Origin: Zhihengliuella salsuginis
GTDB lineage: Bacteria; Actinomycetota; Actinomycetes; Actinomycetales; Micrococcaceae
Assembly (NCBI RefSeq): GCF_014651715.1
Contig: NZ_BMXK01000012.1
Coordinates: 62,001 to 126,000 of the forward strand
Reading direction: 5' to 3'
Length of the DNA stretch: 64,000 nucleotides
The notes beneath the pieces are model-generated. The model had not been told where the DNA came from. It saw nothing but the letters and a program-made list of their open reading frames with translations, and did no database searches. A program made the translations under genes and the position numbers. Shown here piece by piece: positions 51,552 to 61,921 of this stretch. The first letter of the stretch is position 1. Every line of letters begins with the position of its first letter.

Positions 51552-52346
51552 CTAGGCCGACAGGCGCAGCCTGCGGCCGCGTCCGAGATGCTCGAGCCCG
51601 CAGGCCGTCAGGAACTCCGCGGAGGCCGGCGCTGCCGCAGCCAGCACCGGCGGGCTGGGCCGTTCCTCATCGGATCCGTCGTCGACGGGCAGCAACGGGG
51701 CCGTCATCGCACCGAGCAGTCCGGCCACGAGTTGCGTCCCGACACCTTGGCGTCGTGCAGAGCCCGCGACGGCCAATCCGTGCAGCGACACCGCCCCGTC
51801 GGCTGTGAACTGGGCGAATCCACGTCCGGATACCGAACCATCAGCCGCCCGGGCGACGACGTGTTCGATGCGTCGGTGGGCGGCCGGATGGCGCCGCCCG
51901 GTCTGGTGCCCCGGCGGGCGACGCCACGCCCGGGCCACCTCCAGCTCCCGCGCGTCGACACCATGGGCCTCGGGAACATCGGCGCTCACCCGGACCCGTC
52001 CTTCCCACTCCGCAGGGCGGCTGCGCAGGTTCGCATAGCTGGGACGCCCGACGAACCAGAGGATCTGGGCCACATCGCGAAATCCCGCCACGCGCAGCTC
52101 GTCATCTGCAGCCGCGGCGTTCAGCCACGCATCGATCCGTCGGGCTCCGAGCCGCGCGCCCTCCGCGAGGCCCGGCCTGATGCCGGCGGCCCCTGCGGCC
52201 TCCGGGAACAGCAGGACGAGTCTCGACCGAGTCGGCTGCCATGCCCAATCGCATCCGTGTGTCGTGAACACCTTGCCGCCGGTGGCCAATGCCAGGGCCC
52301 GGTCCCAATCTGCCTGTGCTGCCTGAGCTGTCTGGATCCCACTCAC
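51552..52346 (-). CDS. GNAT-family N-acetyltransferase-like protein
   Basis: A 264-residue protein with a C-terminal GNAT domain. Acetyl-CoA motif A is LHGLAVAGSARRQGVGTQLV, with the R-x-x-G-x-G pattern at RRQGVG. The N-terminal ~130 residues (DWAWQPTRSRLVLLFPEAAG, AQILWFVGRPSY) are not recognised. The substrate is unknown. GTG 52346 lies 36 bp after the M3 peptidase stop on the same strand, so the two may be co-transcribed. Confidence 0.8.
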   Translation of the reverse strand: MSGIQTAQAAQADWDRALALATGGKVFTTHGCDWAWQPTRSRLVLLFPEAAGAAGIRPGLAEGARLGARRIDAWLNAAAADDELRVAGFRDVAQILWFVGRPSYANLRSRPAEWEGRVRVSADVPEAHGVDARELEVARAWRRPPGHQTGRRHPAAHRRIEHVVARAADGSVSGRGFAQFTADGAVSLHGLAVAGSARRQGVGTQLVAGLLGAMTAPLLPVDDGSDEERPSPPVLAAAAPASAEFLTACGLEHLGRGRRLRLSA

Positions 52347-52382
52347 GGTATTGTCCCTTCGTCGTACACGAAGTGCTGAAGT

Positions 52383-54389
52383 CTAATCGGACAGTCCGCG
52401 GCGTGCGAGCAGAGGTTCGATCTGCGGGTCGCGGCCCCGGAAGGCGCGGAAGGAGTCGAGGGGATCACGGGTATTTCCACGCGACAACAGCTCGGCCCTG
52501 AACCGTTGTCCGTTCTCGGGCAGGAGTCCACCGTTCTCGCGGAACCACTCCACAGTGTCCGCGTCGAGGATCTGGCTCCAGATATACGAGTAGTACCCCG
52601 CCGAGTAGCCCCCGTCGAAGATGTGCTTGAAGTATCCGGTCCGGTAGCGCGGCGGTACGAGGTCGGGATCCAACCCGGCGTCGCGCAGGGCGCGATCCTC
52701 GAACTCGAGGACATCCTCCACCTCATCGCCCGGGGCCAGCAGGTGCCACGCAAGGTCGAGCACGGCGGCGGCCAGATACTCGGTTGTAGCGAAACCTTCG
52801 CCCCAGAGGGAAGCCGCTTCGATCCGCGGGAGAGTCTCGGGCGGAAGCGGTTCGCCGGTCTCGAAATGCCGAGCGTAGCTCTCCACGATCTCCGGCCACA
52901 GCGCCCACATCTCGTTGACCTGCGACGGGTACTCGACGAAGTCGCGCGGCACCTTCGTGCCGGCCAGCCGGGGGTAGATCGCCTCGGAGAAGAGGCCGTG
53001 GAGAGCATGCCCGAACTCGTGGAACAGCGTATTCACCTCGTCCAAGGAGAGCAGCGCCGGACCGTCTCCGGGGGACGAGAAGTTGAAGGTGTTGGTGACG
53101 ACCGGCAGCTCACCGTGCGCCCGCGCTCCGTCACGGATCGAATTCATCCATGCGCCGCCGGCCTTCGTCGGCCGCGCGAAGAAGTCCCCGAGGTAGAGCC
53201 CCAGGGCGGTTCCGTCGGAGTTGCGCACTTCCCAGACCCGGATCTCTTGATGGTAGACCGGGAGGTCGAACCGCTCATGGCATGTCACTCCGTAGAGTCG
53301 CCGCGCCGCCTCGAAGACGCCGTGTTCGAGGACGGAGTCCAGCTCGAACCAGGGGCGCAGTGCGGAAGCGTCCAGATCGAACTCGTCCCGCTTGACCAGA
53401 TTCGAGTAATAGGCCCAGTCCCACGGGTTGACCGGCAGCGCCGCATACTCTTCCAGCCTTGCATGCTCCTCGCGGGCGTTGGCCATGGCCCGTTCCGCCA
53501 AGCCGCGCAGGCGCTCCTGGACCGCGTCGAGCGACGGCGCCGTCTGCGCCTCGATGACGTATTCGGCATGGTTGGAGAAACCCATCAGGCCGGCGCGTTC
53601 GGCACGAAGCAGCGACATCTGGCGTGCCAATTCGAGGGTGCCGTGGACTCCGTCCTGCCCTCGCGTGACGCTGGCTTCGTAGATCCGCTTGCGTGAGGCG
53701 GCCTGGGTCAGGCGCTCGAGAGCGGGCTGCCCGGTGGGCAGGACGAGTGTGATGAGGTAGCCGCCGTCGTACCCGGCCGCGCTCGCGGCCTGCGCAGCGG
53801 ATCCGACGTCCGATTCGCTCAGACCGCTGAGGTCCACGAGGTCTTCGAAGTACACGGCGGCAGCGTTCCGGCCGGCGAGGAGCCGGCGCGAGTACTCGGA
53901 CCCCAGCCGCGCCAGCTCGGCGTTGATCTCGCGCAGCCGCGGGGCGTCCGCGACGGGAACCTCCGCGCCGGCGTGGCGGAAATCGCGGAGGACCTCCTCG
54001 CGCAGGCGCGCGTCCTCGCCCTCGAGGCCCTCGCCGTCGGATTCGCTCAGGCGGGCGTAGAGGTCGCGGTCGAGATGGACCTCGTCGTGATGGGCGGAGA
54101 CGAATTGCCGAATCCGGGCGCCGGCCTCGAGGATCTCCTCCGTCCCGTGGGCGGGCTTGACGCTGTGGAAGGCCTGCAGGGCCCGGCGGAGGGTCTCGCC
54201 GGTGAGCGCGAACGCCTGGATGGTGTTCTCGAAGGTCGCGGGCTCCTCGACCCGCAGCAGGTGCTGAAGCTCCGCGTTCTGCTCCCCGATTCCGGCCAGC
54301 ACCGCTTCGACGTAGTCATCGGCCGTGAGGACCGAGTAGTCGGGCATGCCGAACGGCAGGATGCTGGGGTGAAGCAACGGATTACTCAT
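52383..54389 (-). CDS. M3-family metallopeptidase (peptidyl-dipeptidase Dcp-like)
   Basis: A 668-residue zinc peptidase. The M3 signature is LFHEFGHALHGLFS with zinc ligands His457 and His461. The downstream glutamate helix and substrate region FVEYPSQVNEMWA and DGGYSAGYYSYIWS match the family. The length fits Dcp or oligopeptidase A. No signal peptide is visible, so cytoplasmic turnover of peptides is likely. It is divergent from pdxT across 131 bp. Confidence 0.95.
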   Translation of the reverse strand: MSNPLLHPSILPFGMPDYSVLTADDYVEAVLAGIGEQNAELQHLLRVEEPATFENTIQAFALTGETLRRALQAFHSVKPAHGTEEILEAGARIRQFVSAHHDEVHLDRDLYARLSESDGEGLEGEDARLREEVLRDFRHAGAEVPVADAPRLREINAELARLGSEYSRRLLAGRNAAAVYFEDLVDLSGLSESDVGSAAQAASAAGYDGGYLITLVLPTGQPALERLTQAASRKRIYEASVTRGQDGVHGTLELARQMSLLRAERAGLMGFSNHAEYVIEAQTAPSLDAVQERLRGLAERAMANAREEHARLEEYAALPVNPWDWAYYSNLVKRDEFDLDASALRPWFELDSVLEHGVFEAARRLYGVTCHERFDLPVYHQEIRVWEVRNSDGTALGLYLGDFFARPTKAGGAWMNSIRDGARAHGELPVVTNTFNFSSPGDGPALLSLDEVNTLFHEFGHALHGLFSEAIYPRLAGTKVPRDFVEYPSQVNEMWALWPEIVESYARHFETGEPLPPETLPRIEAASLWGEGFATTEYLAAAVLDLAWHLLAPGDEVEDVLEFEDRALRDAGLDPDLVPPRYRTGYFKHIFDGGYSAGYYSYIWSQILDADTVEWFRENGGLLPENGQRFRAELLSRGNTRDPLDSFRAFRGRDPQIEPLLARRGLSD

Positions 54390-54520
54390 GCGGCAAGCTT
54401 TTCACAGCATGTCCTACGGGGCATCTACGCGCGCCGGACGACTCGCTATTGGGCAGCCGGAGAGTGCACGCCGTATTGTAGGGCGGGCTGTCAGGTGGCG
54501 AGAAAGCGACAAGTGAGAAC

Positions 54521-55249
54521 ATGACCGAGATGACCAGGGTGGCAACAGAAGCCCCCGCCGCGCGGCGGAGCCGCATGCCCAATCCGCGCATCGGCGTCCT
54601 CGCACTGCAGGGTGACGTCCGCGAACACGAGCTGGCACTGCACGACGGCGGCGCCGACGTCGTCAAAGTTCGTCGCCCGAGCGAACTGGACGACGTGGAC
54701 GGCCTGGTGATCCCCGGTGGCGAGTCCACTGCCATCGACAAGCTGGCGCGGGCCTTCGGGATGATGGATCCTCTGCGCGCGAAGATCGCGCAGGGGTTCC
54801 CGGTGTACGGCTCCTGCGCCGGCATGATCCTGCTGGCCGACCGGGTGGCCGATCCGGCCCGCGACGGGCTCGGACAGCCGCAGCAGACTTTCGGCGGCAT
54901 CGACATGACCGTGCGCCGGAATGCGTTCGGACGCCAGGTCGACTCCTTCGAGACCGAGGTTCCGATGCCGGTCCTGTCCCGCATCTCGGGCCAGTCCTCG
55001 GCGGGCGACGCGGATGCCGTGCGTGCGGTCTTCATCCGGGCTCCCTGGGTGGAGAGCATCGGCGAGGGCGTCGAGATCCTGGCCTCCGTTCCCGAGCCGC
55101 ACCACGAAGGACCCGGTTCGGACGCCGGTGTCGCTAGAATCGTTGCAGTGCGTTCGGGGAACCTGCTCGCCACCAGCTTCCATCCGGAGGTCACAGGCGA
55201 GCGCAGGATCCACCGACTATTCATCGACATGATCAGAGGAGAAGCTTAG
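54521..55249 (+). CDS. pdxT: Pyridoxal 5'-phosphate synthase glutaminase subunit PdxT
   Basis: A 242-residue class I glutaminase that supplies ammonia to PdxS. The triad is visible: Cys99 (GSCAGM), His221 and Glu223 (SFHPEV). The start [13 protein letters not shown] and PGGEST are family marks. ATG 54521 was chosen; ATG 54530 is an alternative. It begins the pdxT-yebC-ruvC unit, with yebC two bases after its stop. Confidence 0.95.
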   Translation: MTEMTRVATEAPAARRSRMPNPRIGVLALQGDVREHELALHDGGADVVKVRRPSELDDVDGLVIPGGESTAIDKLARAFGMMDPLRAKIAQGFPVYGSCAGMILLADRVADPARDGLGQPQQTFGGIDMTVRRNAFGRQVDSFETEVPMPVLSRISGQSSAGDADAVRAVFIRAPWVESIGEGVEILASVPEPHHEGPGSDAGVARIVAVRSGNLLATSFHPEVTGERRIHRLFIDMIRGEA

Positions 55250-55251
55250 GT

Positions 55252-56007
55252 ATGTCAGGCCACTCTAAATGGGCAACAACGAAGCACAAGAAGGCGGCTA
55301 TCGATGCCAAGCGCGCCAAGGCATTCGCCAAGCTGACCAAGAACATCGAGGTTGCCGCACGCGCCGGCGGGGCCGACATGGACGGGAACCCGGCCCTCGA
55401 GCTGGCCGTCCAGAAGGCCAAGAAGAACTCGGTGCCCAACGACAACATCGACCGCGCCATCAAGCGCGGCGCGGGCCTGACGGGTGAGGCGGTCGAGTAC
55501 GCCGAGATCATCTACGAGGCGCGTGGCCCGCAGGGTTCGGCGCTCCTGGTCGAGTGCCTCACCGACAACAAGAACCGCGCCGCCTCGGAGACCCGGCTGG
55601 CGATCACCCGCAGCGGCGGCACCGTCGCCGATCCCGGTTCGGTGAGCTACCTCTTCGCACGCAAGGGCGTCGTCTCCCTGCCCAAGAACGGACTGACAGA
55701 GGACGATCTCCTCGTCGCGGTCCTCGACGCCGGCGCCGACGAGGTCCAGGAGGCCGGCGGCAGCTTCGAGATCGTCTCCGAGCCCACCGATCTGCGGGCC
55801 GTCGTCTCCGCCCTCGAGGAAGCCGGCATCGAGTACGAGAACGACGAGATCGAGTTCGTGCCGTCGATGAAGGTGGAGCTCGAGGCGGACGCCGCGCGCA
55901 AGTTCCTGAAACTGGCTGATGCCCTCGAGGAGCTCGACGACGTGCAGAACGTCTACTCGAACGTCGACATCACCGCCGAGGTCATGGCCGAACTCGAGCA
56001 GGACTAG
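55252..56007 (+). CDS. yebC: YebC/PmpR-family transcriptional regulator or translation factor
   Basis: A 251-residue protein of the YebC/TACO1 family with the conserved start [15 protein letters not shown], then [20 protein letters not shown]. Members are annotated as DNA-binding regulators; some act in translation of difficult peptides. ATG 55252 lies two bases after pdxT. The order pdxT-yebC-ruvC is conserved in actinobacteria. Confidence 0.95.
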   Translation: MSGHSKWATTKHKKAAIDAKRAKAFAKLTKNIEVAARAGGADMDGNPALELAVQKAKKNSVPNDNIDRAIKRGAGLTGEAVEYAEIIYEARGPQGSALLVECLTDNKNRAASETRLAITRSGGTVADPGSVSYLFARKGVVSLPKNGLTEDDLLVAVLDAGADEVQEAGGSFEIVSEPTDLRAVVSALEEAGIEYENDEIEFVPSMKVELEADAARKFLKLADALEELDDVQNVYSNVDITAEVMAELEQD

Positions 56008-56011
56008 CCGG

Positions 56012-56605
56012 ATGGCCCTGCGCGTCGTCGGCGTCGACCCCGGCCTGACCCGTTGCGGTCTCGCCGTCGTCGACGTCGAGAACACGCGCCGGGCCACGCT
56101 GGTGGACGTGACTGTCGTCGGGACGAGCTCCGATACCTCCCTCGACGAGCGACTGCTGGCGATTTCGCGGGGAATCGACGCGTGGCTGGACCAGCATCGC
56201 CCCGATGCACTCGCCGTCGAGCGGGTGTTCAGCCACACCAACGTCAGCACGGTGATGGGTACTGCGCAGGCCTCCGGCATCGTGATCGCGGCGGCTGCCG
56301 CGAGGGGCATCCCCGTCGCTCTCCACACGCCCACCGAGGTGAAGGCGGCTGTCACCGGGAGCGGCCGGGCAGACAAGGCCGCAGTCGGACGGATGGTCGC
56401 CAAGATTCTGCGGCTGGAGGCGCCGCCGAAACCGGCGGACGCCGCGGACGCCGCGGCGTTGGCGATCACGCACGGCTGGCGGGGCGCGGCCCCCGGCTCG
56501 CAGGCCTCCGGCACCAAGGCCGGGGGCTCGAGCGGTCTGACCCCGGCCCAACGGGCCTGGGCTCAGGCGGAAACGGCCGCCCGCAAAACCGGCCCCAGAC
56601 GGTAG
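56012..56605 (+). CDS. ruvC: Holliday junction endonuclease RuvC
   Basis: A 197-residue resolvase that cuts Holliday junctions. Acidic residues are in [20 protein letters not shown] and the [10 protein letters not shown] pair. The C-terminus has an Ala/Gly-rich extension (from about residue 155) beyond the usual ~165-170-residue core. ATG 56012 lies four bases after yebC. A LexA-like site lies between ruvC and ruvA, so ruvC may not share the SOS induction of ruvAB. Confidence 0.94.
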   Translation: MALRVVGVDPGLTRCGLAVVDVENTRRATLVDVTVVGTSSDTSLDERLLAISRGIDAWLDQHRPDALAVERVFSHTNVSTVMGTAQASGIVIAAAAARGIPVALHTPTEVKAAVTGSGRADKAAVGRMVAKILRLEAPPKPADAADAAALAITHGWRGAAPGSQASGTKAGGSSGLTPAQRAWAQAETAARKTGPRR

Positions 56606-56653
56606 ACCGCCTGTTCCGGCACGCCGAAGGCGCATTCTGCGGCTCTCGGACGA

Positions 56654-56677
56654 TAGGCTATTCGTAAATATGTTCGG
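56654..56677 (+). promoter_or_regulatory. -10 box and LexA-box-like site upstream of ruvA
   Basis: TAGGCT (56654-56659) is followed by TCGTAA-ATAT-GTTCGG (56662-56677). This matches the actinobacterial LexA site TCGAACATATGTTCGA at 13 of 16 positions. LexA here would cover the transcription start of ruvAB. Confidence 0.55.
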
Positions 56678-56698
56678 ATGCCAGAGGTGAGGCAGTGA

Positions 56699-57322
56699 AT
56701 GATTAGTTCTCTTAGCGGTGACGTCCAGGCCGTCGGCCTGAACTCTGCTGTGATCAACGTGGGCGGCTTCGGGATGCTGGTGCAGGCGACGCCGCAGACG
56801 CTGGGACAGCTGCGGGTCGGCGAGTCCGCCGAGGTCCAGACCACCATGGTGGTTCGCGAGGACTCGATGACGCTCTTCGGGTTCGCGGACACCAGCGCGC
56901 GCGAGGTGTTCGAGATCCTCCAGTCGGTATCCGGAATCGGCCCCCGGCTCGCCCTCGCCGTCCTGGCCGTGCTGTCACCGGAGGAAGTGCGCGTTGCCGT
57001 GACCTCCGCCGACACGAAGGCCCTGACGCGTGTTCCAGGCGTCGGGCCCAAGGTCGCTCAGCGCATGGCGCTCGAGCTGGCCGGGAAGTTGGCGCCGACG
57101 GGTCGGGACGAGGCAGCCGCCCCGGACGCGTCCGACGACGCCTGGCGAGCCGCCGTTCTCGATGCCTTGACGGGCCTGGGTTGGAAAGAAAAGGACGCGA
57201 CCAAAGCGATCGATGCCTTCGCCGACGACGAACCGGAGCTCGTGCGCCAAGGCGACATGCCGCAGATCCTGCGCGCCGTCCTCGCAGATATCGGGCGCGA
57301 CCGCAGCCGCGGCGGGAGGTAG
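56699..57322 (+). CDS. ruvA: Holliday junction helicase subunit RuvA
   Basis: A 207-residue junction-binding protein. Domain I is the OB fold (ISSLSGDVQAVGLNSAVINV). Domain II has two helix-hairpin-helix motifs (LQSVSGIGPRLALAVL and VPGVGPKVAQRMALEL). Domain III at the C-terminus contacts RuvB (LTGLGWKEKDATKAIDAF). ATG 56699 follows GAGGTGAGG. ruvB starts three bases after its stop. Confidence 0.96.
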   Translation: MISSLSGDVQAVGLNSAVINVGGFGMLVQATPQTLGQLRVGESAEVQTTMVVREDSMTLFGFADTSAREVFEILQSVSGIGPRLALAVLAVLSPEEVRVAVTSADTKALTRVPGVGPKVAQRMALELAGKLAPTGRDEAAAPDASDDAWRAAVLDALTGLGWKEKDATKAIDAFADDEPELVRQGDMPQILRAVLADIGRDRSRGGR

Positions 57323-57325
57323 CCG

Positions 57326-58393
57326 GTGAGTGAGAACCCGCTGGTCGCCAGCACGAGCGAACCGGAGGAGCGAGTCCTGGAAGCCGCACTCCGGCCGAAG
57401 AACCTGCATGATTTCGTCGGCCAGCAGCGTGTCCGCGAACAGCTCTCGCTCGTTCTGGAAGCCGCCCGGATCCGCGAGCGGACATCCGACCACGTCCTGC
57501 TCTCCGGCCCGCCGGGGCTCGGCAAGACCACTCTCGCGATGATCGTGGCCGCGGAGATGAACGCCCCGTTGCGGATCAGTTCGGGACCGGCAATCCAACA
57601 CGCCGGTGATCTCGCAGCCATCCTCTCGTCACTGTCCGAGGGCGAGGTCCTGTTCCTCGACGAGATCCACCGGATGAGCCGGCCGGCGGAGGAAATGCTG
57701 TACATGGCCATGGAGGACTTCCGCGTCGACATCGTCGTCGGCAAGGGGGCCGGCGCGACCGCCATTCCGCTCGAACTGCCGCCCTTCACCCTGGTCGGTG
57801 CAACCACCAGGGCCGGCCTCCTTCCGGGGCCTCTCCGCGACCGTTTCGGGTTCACCGGGCATCTGGAGTTCTATTCGATCTCCGAGCTCGAACTGGTTCT
57901 GCGGCGCTCCGCCATGCTCATGGACCTCAAAGTCAATTCGGCCGGCTTCACGGAAGTCGCCTCACGCTCCCGCGGAACCCCGCGAATCGCCAACCGCCTG
58001 CTCCGCCGAGTTAGAGACTGGGCCCTGGTCCACCAGAAGGAGCAGATCGACGCGCAGCTCGCATCCCGGGCGCTCGACATGTACGAAGTCGACACCCGCG
58101 GCCTGGACCGCCTCGATCGAGCGGTACTCCAAGCCCTCTGCACCAAATTCGGCGGGGGACCGGTAGGGCTCTCAACCCTTGCGATCGCCGTCGGCGAGGA
58201 AACGGAGACCGTAGAGACCGTGGCCGAGCCCTTCCTCGTTCGCGAGGGCCTCCTGGGCCGTACGCCGCGCGGTCGCATCGCCATGCCCGAAGCCTGGGCC
58301 CACCTCGGGCTGACGCCGCCGGAGACCAGTCCCATCCAGCCGGGAACCCGCCAGGCCCCGCCGTCGTTCGGGGGAGGGGGAGAAGACGGCTAG
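57326..58393 (+). CDS. ruvB: Holliday junction helicase motor RuvB
   Basis: A 355-residue AAA+ motor that drives branch migration with RuvA. Walker A is GPPGLGKTT (61-69), Walker B LFLDEIHR, and sensor [18 protein letters not shown]. The C-terminal winged helix ends in [15 protein letters not shown] 57326 follows CGGGAGG. It closes the ruvCAB unit. Confidence 0.97.
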   Translation: MSENPLVASTSEPEERVLEAALRPKNLHDFVGQQRVREQLSLVLEAARIRERTSDHVLLSGPPGLGKTTLAMIVAAEMNAPLRISSGPAIQHAGDLAAILSSLSEGEVLFLDEIHRMSRPAEEMLYMAMEDFRVDIVVGKGAGATAIPLELPPFTLVGATTRAGLLPGPLRDRFGFTGHLEFYSISELELVLRRSAMLMDLKVNSAGFTEVASRSRGTPRIANRLLRRVRDWALVHQKEQIDAQLASRALDMYEVDTRGLDRLDRAVLQALCTKFGGGPVGLSTLAIAVGEETETVETVAEPFLVREGLLGRTPRGRIAMPEAWAHLGLTPPETSPIQPGTRQAPPSFGGGGEDG

Positions 58394-58634
58394 ACGGGTG
58401 CATTCCACGGACAGCGAAGAGACCCCCGCGGGGAGCCGACTTCTGCTAGGTTGGCCCGATGCGCGGGTCTCGGCTGTCGCCGGCGTCACAGCACCGGGGG
58501 TTAGAATGGCATCCGGCCGCCGCGACCGATCTTTTCCGGCGGTTCCACGATCCCGCGAATCCGGATGGACACCAAACTGCCGGGCTGGACTGTAGCCCGG
58601 TGCAACGAATCAACCGCAGAACAGGTACATACTC

Positions 58635-59066
58635 TTGACTTCGATCTCAACGGCCGTCGCCGAAGGCTCCAACACCGCTTCGGAAGCCGGCGCCTTCAAT
58701 CCGATGAACCTCATCCTCCTCGCCGCCTTCGCCCTCCTCATCTTCATGATGTTCCGCGGCCGCCAGAAGCAGAAGAAGGCCCAGGCGGAGCTGCAGTCCA
58801 AGATGCAGGACGGCGCCCGCATCATGACCAACTTCGGCCTGTTCGGCACGGTCGTGACCCAGAAGCCCGAAGACAACCAGATCGTGTTGGAAATCGCCCC
58901 CGGGACCAACGTGACCATCCACTCCGGTTCCGTCGCGCGCGTCGTCGACTCCAATGATGCTCCGGCCGAACCGATCGACGAGCCCGCTGCGGCCGACGCT
59001 GCTCCGGTTGCGGAGGAGACGCCGGAGGAGACCACTCGTCGACTGAACGACGAAGGCAAGAACTAG
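58635..59066 (+). CDS. yajC: Preprotein translocase accessory subunit YajC
   Basis: A 143-residue single-pass membrane protein of the SecDF-YajC complex. The membrane segment is NLILLAAFALLIFMMF, followed by basic RGRQKQKK and the conserved GARIMTNFGLFGTVV. The Ala/Glu-rich tail is species-specific. The only nearby start before the normal N-terminus is TTG 58635, with a weak Shine-Dalgarno. A TAGAAT at 58502-58507 is a possible promoter; the 241-bp gap after ruvB holds no gene. Confidence 0.92.
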   Translation: MTSISTAVAEGSNTASEAGAFNPMNLILLAAFALLIFMMFRGRQKQKKAQAELQSKMQDGARIMTNFGLFGTVVTQKPEDNQIVLEIAPGTNVTIHSGSVARVVDSNDAPAEPIDEPAAADAAPVAEETPEETTRRLNDEGKN

Positions 59067-59070
59067 CCGC

Positions 59071-60810
59071 ATGACGACGTCAGGACCACTTCGGCACGCC
59101 AGACGTGCCCTCATCTGGCTGTGCATTCTCGTCGTCGGTCTTCTCGGTGTTCTTGTATCGGGCGTAGCGACCGGCCAGACCGGAGCCGGCCCCAAGCTAG
59201 CGCTCGACCTCGAGGGCGGTACGCAGATGATCCTCGCTCCGCGCGTCGACGGCGGGGAATCCATCAGCCAGGAACAGCTCCAGCAGGCCGTGGAGATCAT
59301 CCGTCAGCGCGTCGACGGCTCCGGAGTTGCAGAGGCCGAGATCTCGACGCAGTCCGGCAGCAACGTGGTCGTCTCGATGCCGGGCACCCCCGACTCCAAG
59401 ACCCGCGAGCTGATCCAGGCCTCCGCCAACATGGAGTTCCGGCCGGTCATCATGGCGGGTTCCTTCGGCGCCACCCCGGAGGACCAGCGGCTCTCCGACG
59501 ACGAACTGCCGGAGCCGACGGCCGAACCCGAGAACGCGTCCGACACGAACTGGATCACGGCAGATCTCTACCGCGAATTCGAGGCGTACGACTGCGAGGC
59601 CGCCCTCGAGGAACGCAGCATCGAATCGTCCGACCCCGATGCGCCGGCGATCGCCTGCGATCCGTCCACGATGGTGAAGTACATCCTCGGCCCCGTCGAA
59701 GTCGACGGCGATCACATCTCCGACGCAACGCACGGGCCCGCCCGCAACTCGCAGGGGTTCCAGACCGGGGGCTGGGCGGTCCAGCTGTCCTTCGACTCGG
59801 TCGGCTCCGAAGAGTTCAGCGAGGTCACCTCGCGCCTGGTCACCATGCAGGGCGCGCAGAACCAGTTCGCGATCGTCCTCGACGGCCAGATCGTCTCGGC
59901 ACCGACCGCCAACGTCCCGATCGCGGACGGCAACGCCGAGATCACCGGCAATTTCACCGAGTTGAGCGCCCAGCAGCTCGCCGAACAGCTGAAGTACGGC
60001 GCCCTGCCGATCAGCTTCGACATCCAGAGCGAGCAGCAGATCTCGGCAACGCTCGGTGCGAACCAGCTCCAGATGGGTCTCATCGCGGGCATCATCGGCC
60101 TCGCGCTCGTTGCGGTGTACTCACTCTTCCAGTACCGGACCCTCGGCTTCCTGACGCTGGCGTCCCTGGTGGTGGCGGGAATCCTCACCTATCTTGCCCT
60201 CGTCCTGCTCGGCTGGTCCGCGAACTACCGGCTGTCCCTGGCCGGTATCGCGGGCATCATCGTGGCGATCGGCCTGACCGCGGACTCGTTCATCGTCTAC
60301 TTCGAACGCATCCGCGACGAGCTCCGCGACGGCCGCAACCTCACGACCGCGGTCGAGACCGGTTGGATGCGCGCCCGACGCACCATCATCGCTTCGAAGG
60401 CGGTCAACCTGCTGGCCTCGATCGTGCTCTACATCATGGCCGTCGGCAATGTCCGCGGGTTCGCGTTCACCTTGGGCCTGACGGCCATCGCGGACCTCAT
60501 CGTGGTCTTCCTGTTCACGCACCCGCTGCTGCAGCTGCTGGCGCGGACGCGCTTCTTCGCCTCCGGACACCGGCTGTCCGGTCTGGACCCCTCGCTACTG
60601 GGCGTGGAGCCGCTCTACAAGGGTGCCGGCAAGGTCCGCCAGTTCAGCCCCACCGCTCCGGCGGCCCGGGGCAAGAAGAACTCGGTCTCCTCCGGCGAGG
60701 CCGGACGTCGGCTGACGATCGCCGAGAGGCGACGCGCCGAGGAGCTGAAGGAAGCCGAAACCGATAACGACAAGTCCGGCGTTGCCACGAAGGAGGACGA
60801 CAATGCGTAA
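59071..60810 (+). CDS. secD: Protein translocase subunit SecD
   Basis: A 579-residue membrane protein that uses the proton gradient to help exported proteins leave the translocon. An N-terminal membrane segment precedes a large periplasmic region (LALDLEGGTQMIL, then P1 domain) and five C-terminal segments including IGLTADSFIVYFERIRDE. The charged tail ends EDDNA. It lies four bases after yajC and overlaps secF by eight bases. Confidence 0.96.
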   Translation: MTTSGPLRHARRALIWLCILVVGLLGVLVSGVATGQTGAGPKLALDLEGGTQMILAPRVDGGESISQEQLQQAVEIIRQRVDGSGVAEAEISTQSGSNVVVSMPGTPDSKTRELIQASANMEFRPVIMAGSFGATPEDQRLSDDELPEPTAEPENASDTNWITADLYREFEAYDCEAALEERSIESSDPDAPAIACDPSTMVKYILGPVEVDGDHISDATHGPARNSQGFQTGGWAVQLSFDSVGSEEFSEVTSRLVTMQGAQNQFAIVLDGQIVSAPTANVPIADGNAEITGNFTELSAQQLAEQLKYGALPISFDIQSEQQISATLGANQLQMGLIAGIIGLALVAVYSLFQYRTLGFLTLASLVVAGILTYLALVLLGWSANYRLSLAGIAGIIVAIGLTADSFIVYFERIRDELRDGRNLTTAVETGWMRARRTIIASKAVNLLASIVLYIMAVGNVRGFAFTLGLTAIADLIVVFLFTHPLLQLLARTRFFASGHRLSGLDPSLLGVEPLYKGAGKVRQFSPTAPAARGKKNSVSSGEAGRRLTIAERRRAEELKEAETDNDKSGVATKEDDNA

Positions 60811-61792
60811 GGTCGCGTTGTGGGGCAACGAGCTCTACACGGGTAAACGTTCCTACCCCTTCATCGAGAAGCGCAAGCTCTGGTTCATCGTCGCAGCGGT
60901 GCTCCTCGCCGCCTCGGTGCTCGTCCCGGTCGCCAAGGGCGGCTTCAACCTCGGCATCGAATTCCGCGGTGGCTCCGAATTCACGATCTCCGACGTTCAG
61001 AACACCGACATCGCCATCGGGGAGAGCGCCGTGAACGACGTCGTGGAGGCCGAAGGCCTCCGCGTCACCACGATCACCTCCGACACGGTCCGCGTACAGA
61101 CGGACCGGATGACCGACGACGAGACCCTGGCCGTGGCTGATGCCCTGGCGGAGGGCTACGGCGTCACCGGCGAGCAGGTGACCAGCACGTTCATCGGCCC
61201 GACGTGGGGACAGGACGTCTCCCGGCAGGCACTGATCGGCCTCGTGGTCTTCATCGTCCTCGTCGCGGTCCTCATGGCGTTCTACTTCAGGACGTGGAAG
61301 ATGTCGCTCGCCGCGATCGTCGGTCTCGCCACCGTTGTCGTCGTGACGGCTGGTATCTACGCGGCAACCGGGTTCGAAGTCACACCGAGCGCCATCATCG
61401 GATTCCTCACGATCCTCAGCTACGCGCTGTACGACACCGTGGTCGTGTTCGACAAGATTCGCGAGAACACGGAGAACTATCTCGAGCAGCACCGCCGCAC
61501 CTTCGGCGAACTGATCAACCTGGCCATCAACCAGACCCTGGTGCGGTCCATCAACACCTCGGTCGTCGCCATTCTGCCGATCGGATCGATCCTGTTCATC
61601 GGCGCCCTGCTGCTCGGCGCCGGCACGCTGCGCGACCTCGCCCTGGCGTTGTTCGTCGGAGTCATCGTCGGCACGTTGGCGACGTTGTTCGTCCAGGCGC
61701 CGCTCTTCGCGCAGTTCCGGCTGAAGGATCCGGACGTGGTCGAACACGACGCGGACATCGTCGAACGGCGGCAGTCGGTCCCGGCCAGCTAG
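60803..61792 (+). CDS. secF: Protein translocase subunit SecF
   Basis: A 329-residue partner of SecD with the same RND-like fold. The start includes a membrane segment (WFIVAAVLLAASVLVPV), then NLGIEFRGGSEF, and the later LSYALYDTVVVFDKIREN motif. ATG 60803 has AAGGAGGACGACA upstream and overlaps the secD stop. A terminator with a T-rich tail follows. Confidence 0.96.
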   Translation: MRKVALWGNELYTGKRSYPFIEKRKLWFIVAAVLLAASVLVPVAKGGFNLGIEFRGGSEFTISDVQNTDIAIGESAVNDVVEAEGLRVTTITSDTVRVQTDRMTDDETLAVADALAEGYGVTGEQVTSTFIGPTWGQDVSRQALIGLVVFIVLVAVLMAFYFRTWKMSLAAIVGLATVVVVTAGIYAATGFEVTPSAIIGFLTILSYALYDTVVVFDKIRENTENYLEQHRRTFGELINLAINQTLVRSINTSVVAILPIGSILFIGALLLGAGTLRDLALALFVGVIVGTLATLFVQAPLFAQFRLKDPDVVEHDADIVERRQSVPAS

Positions 61793-61822
61793 GACTGCGC
61801 GACCCCGTTTGCTTCGACAGCG

Positions 61823-61865
61823 GTGCGGCCTTCCCCGATTCCGGGGGAGGCCGCACGTCTGTTTA
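61823..61865 (+). terminator. Terminator after secF
   Basis: GTGCGGCCTTCCCC (61823-61836) pairs with 61843-61856 with one T-G wobble around GATTCC, then GTCTGTTTA. It separates yajC-secD-secF from rel. Confidence 0.75.
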
Positions 61866-61921
61866 AGCGACAAGTATGTTGAGGCCCATTCTTGGTTCCG
61901 AAACGGGACGACGGGTACGGT

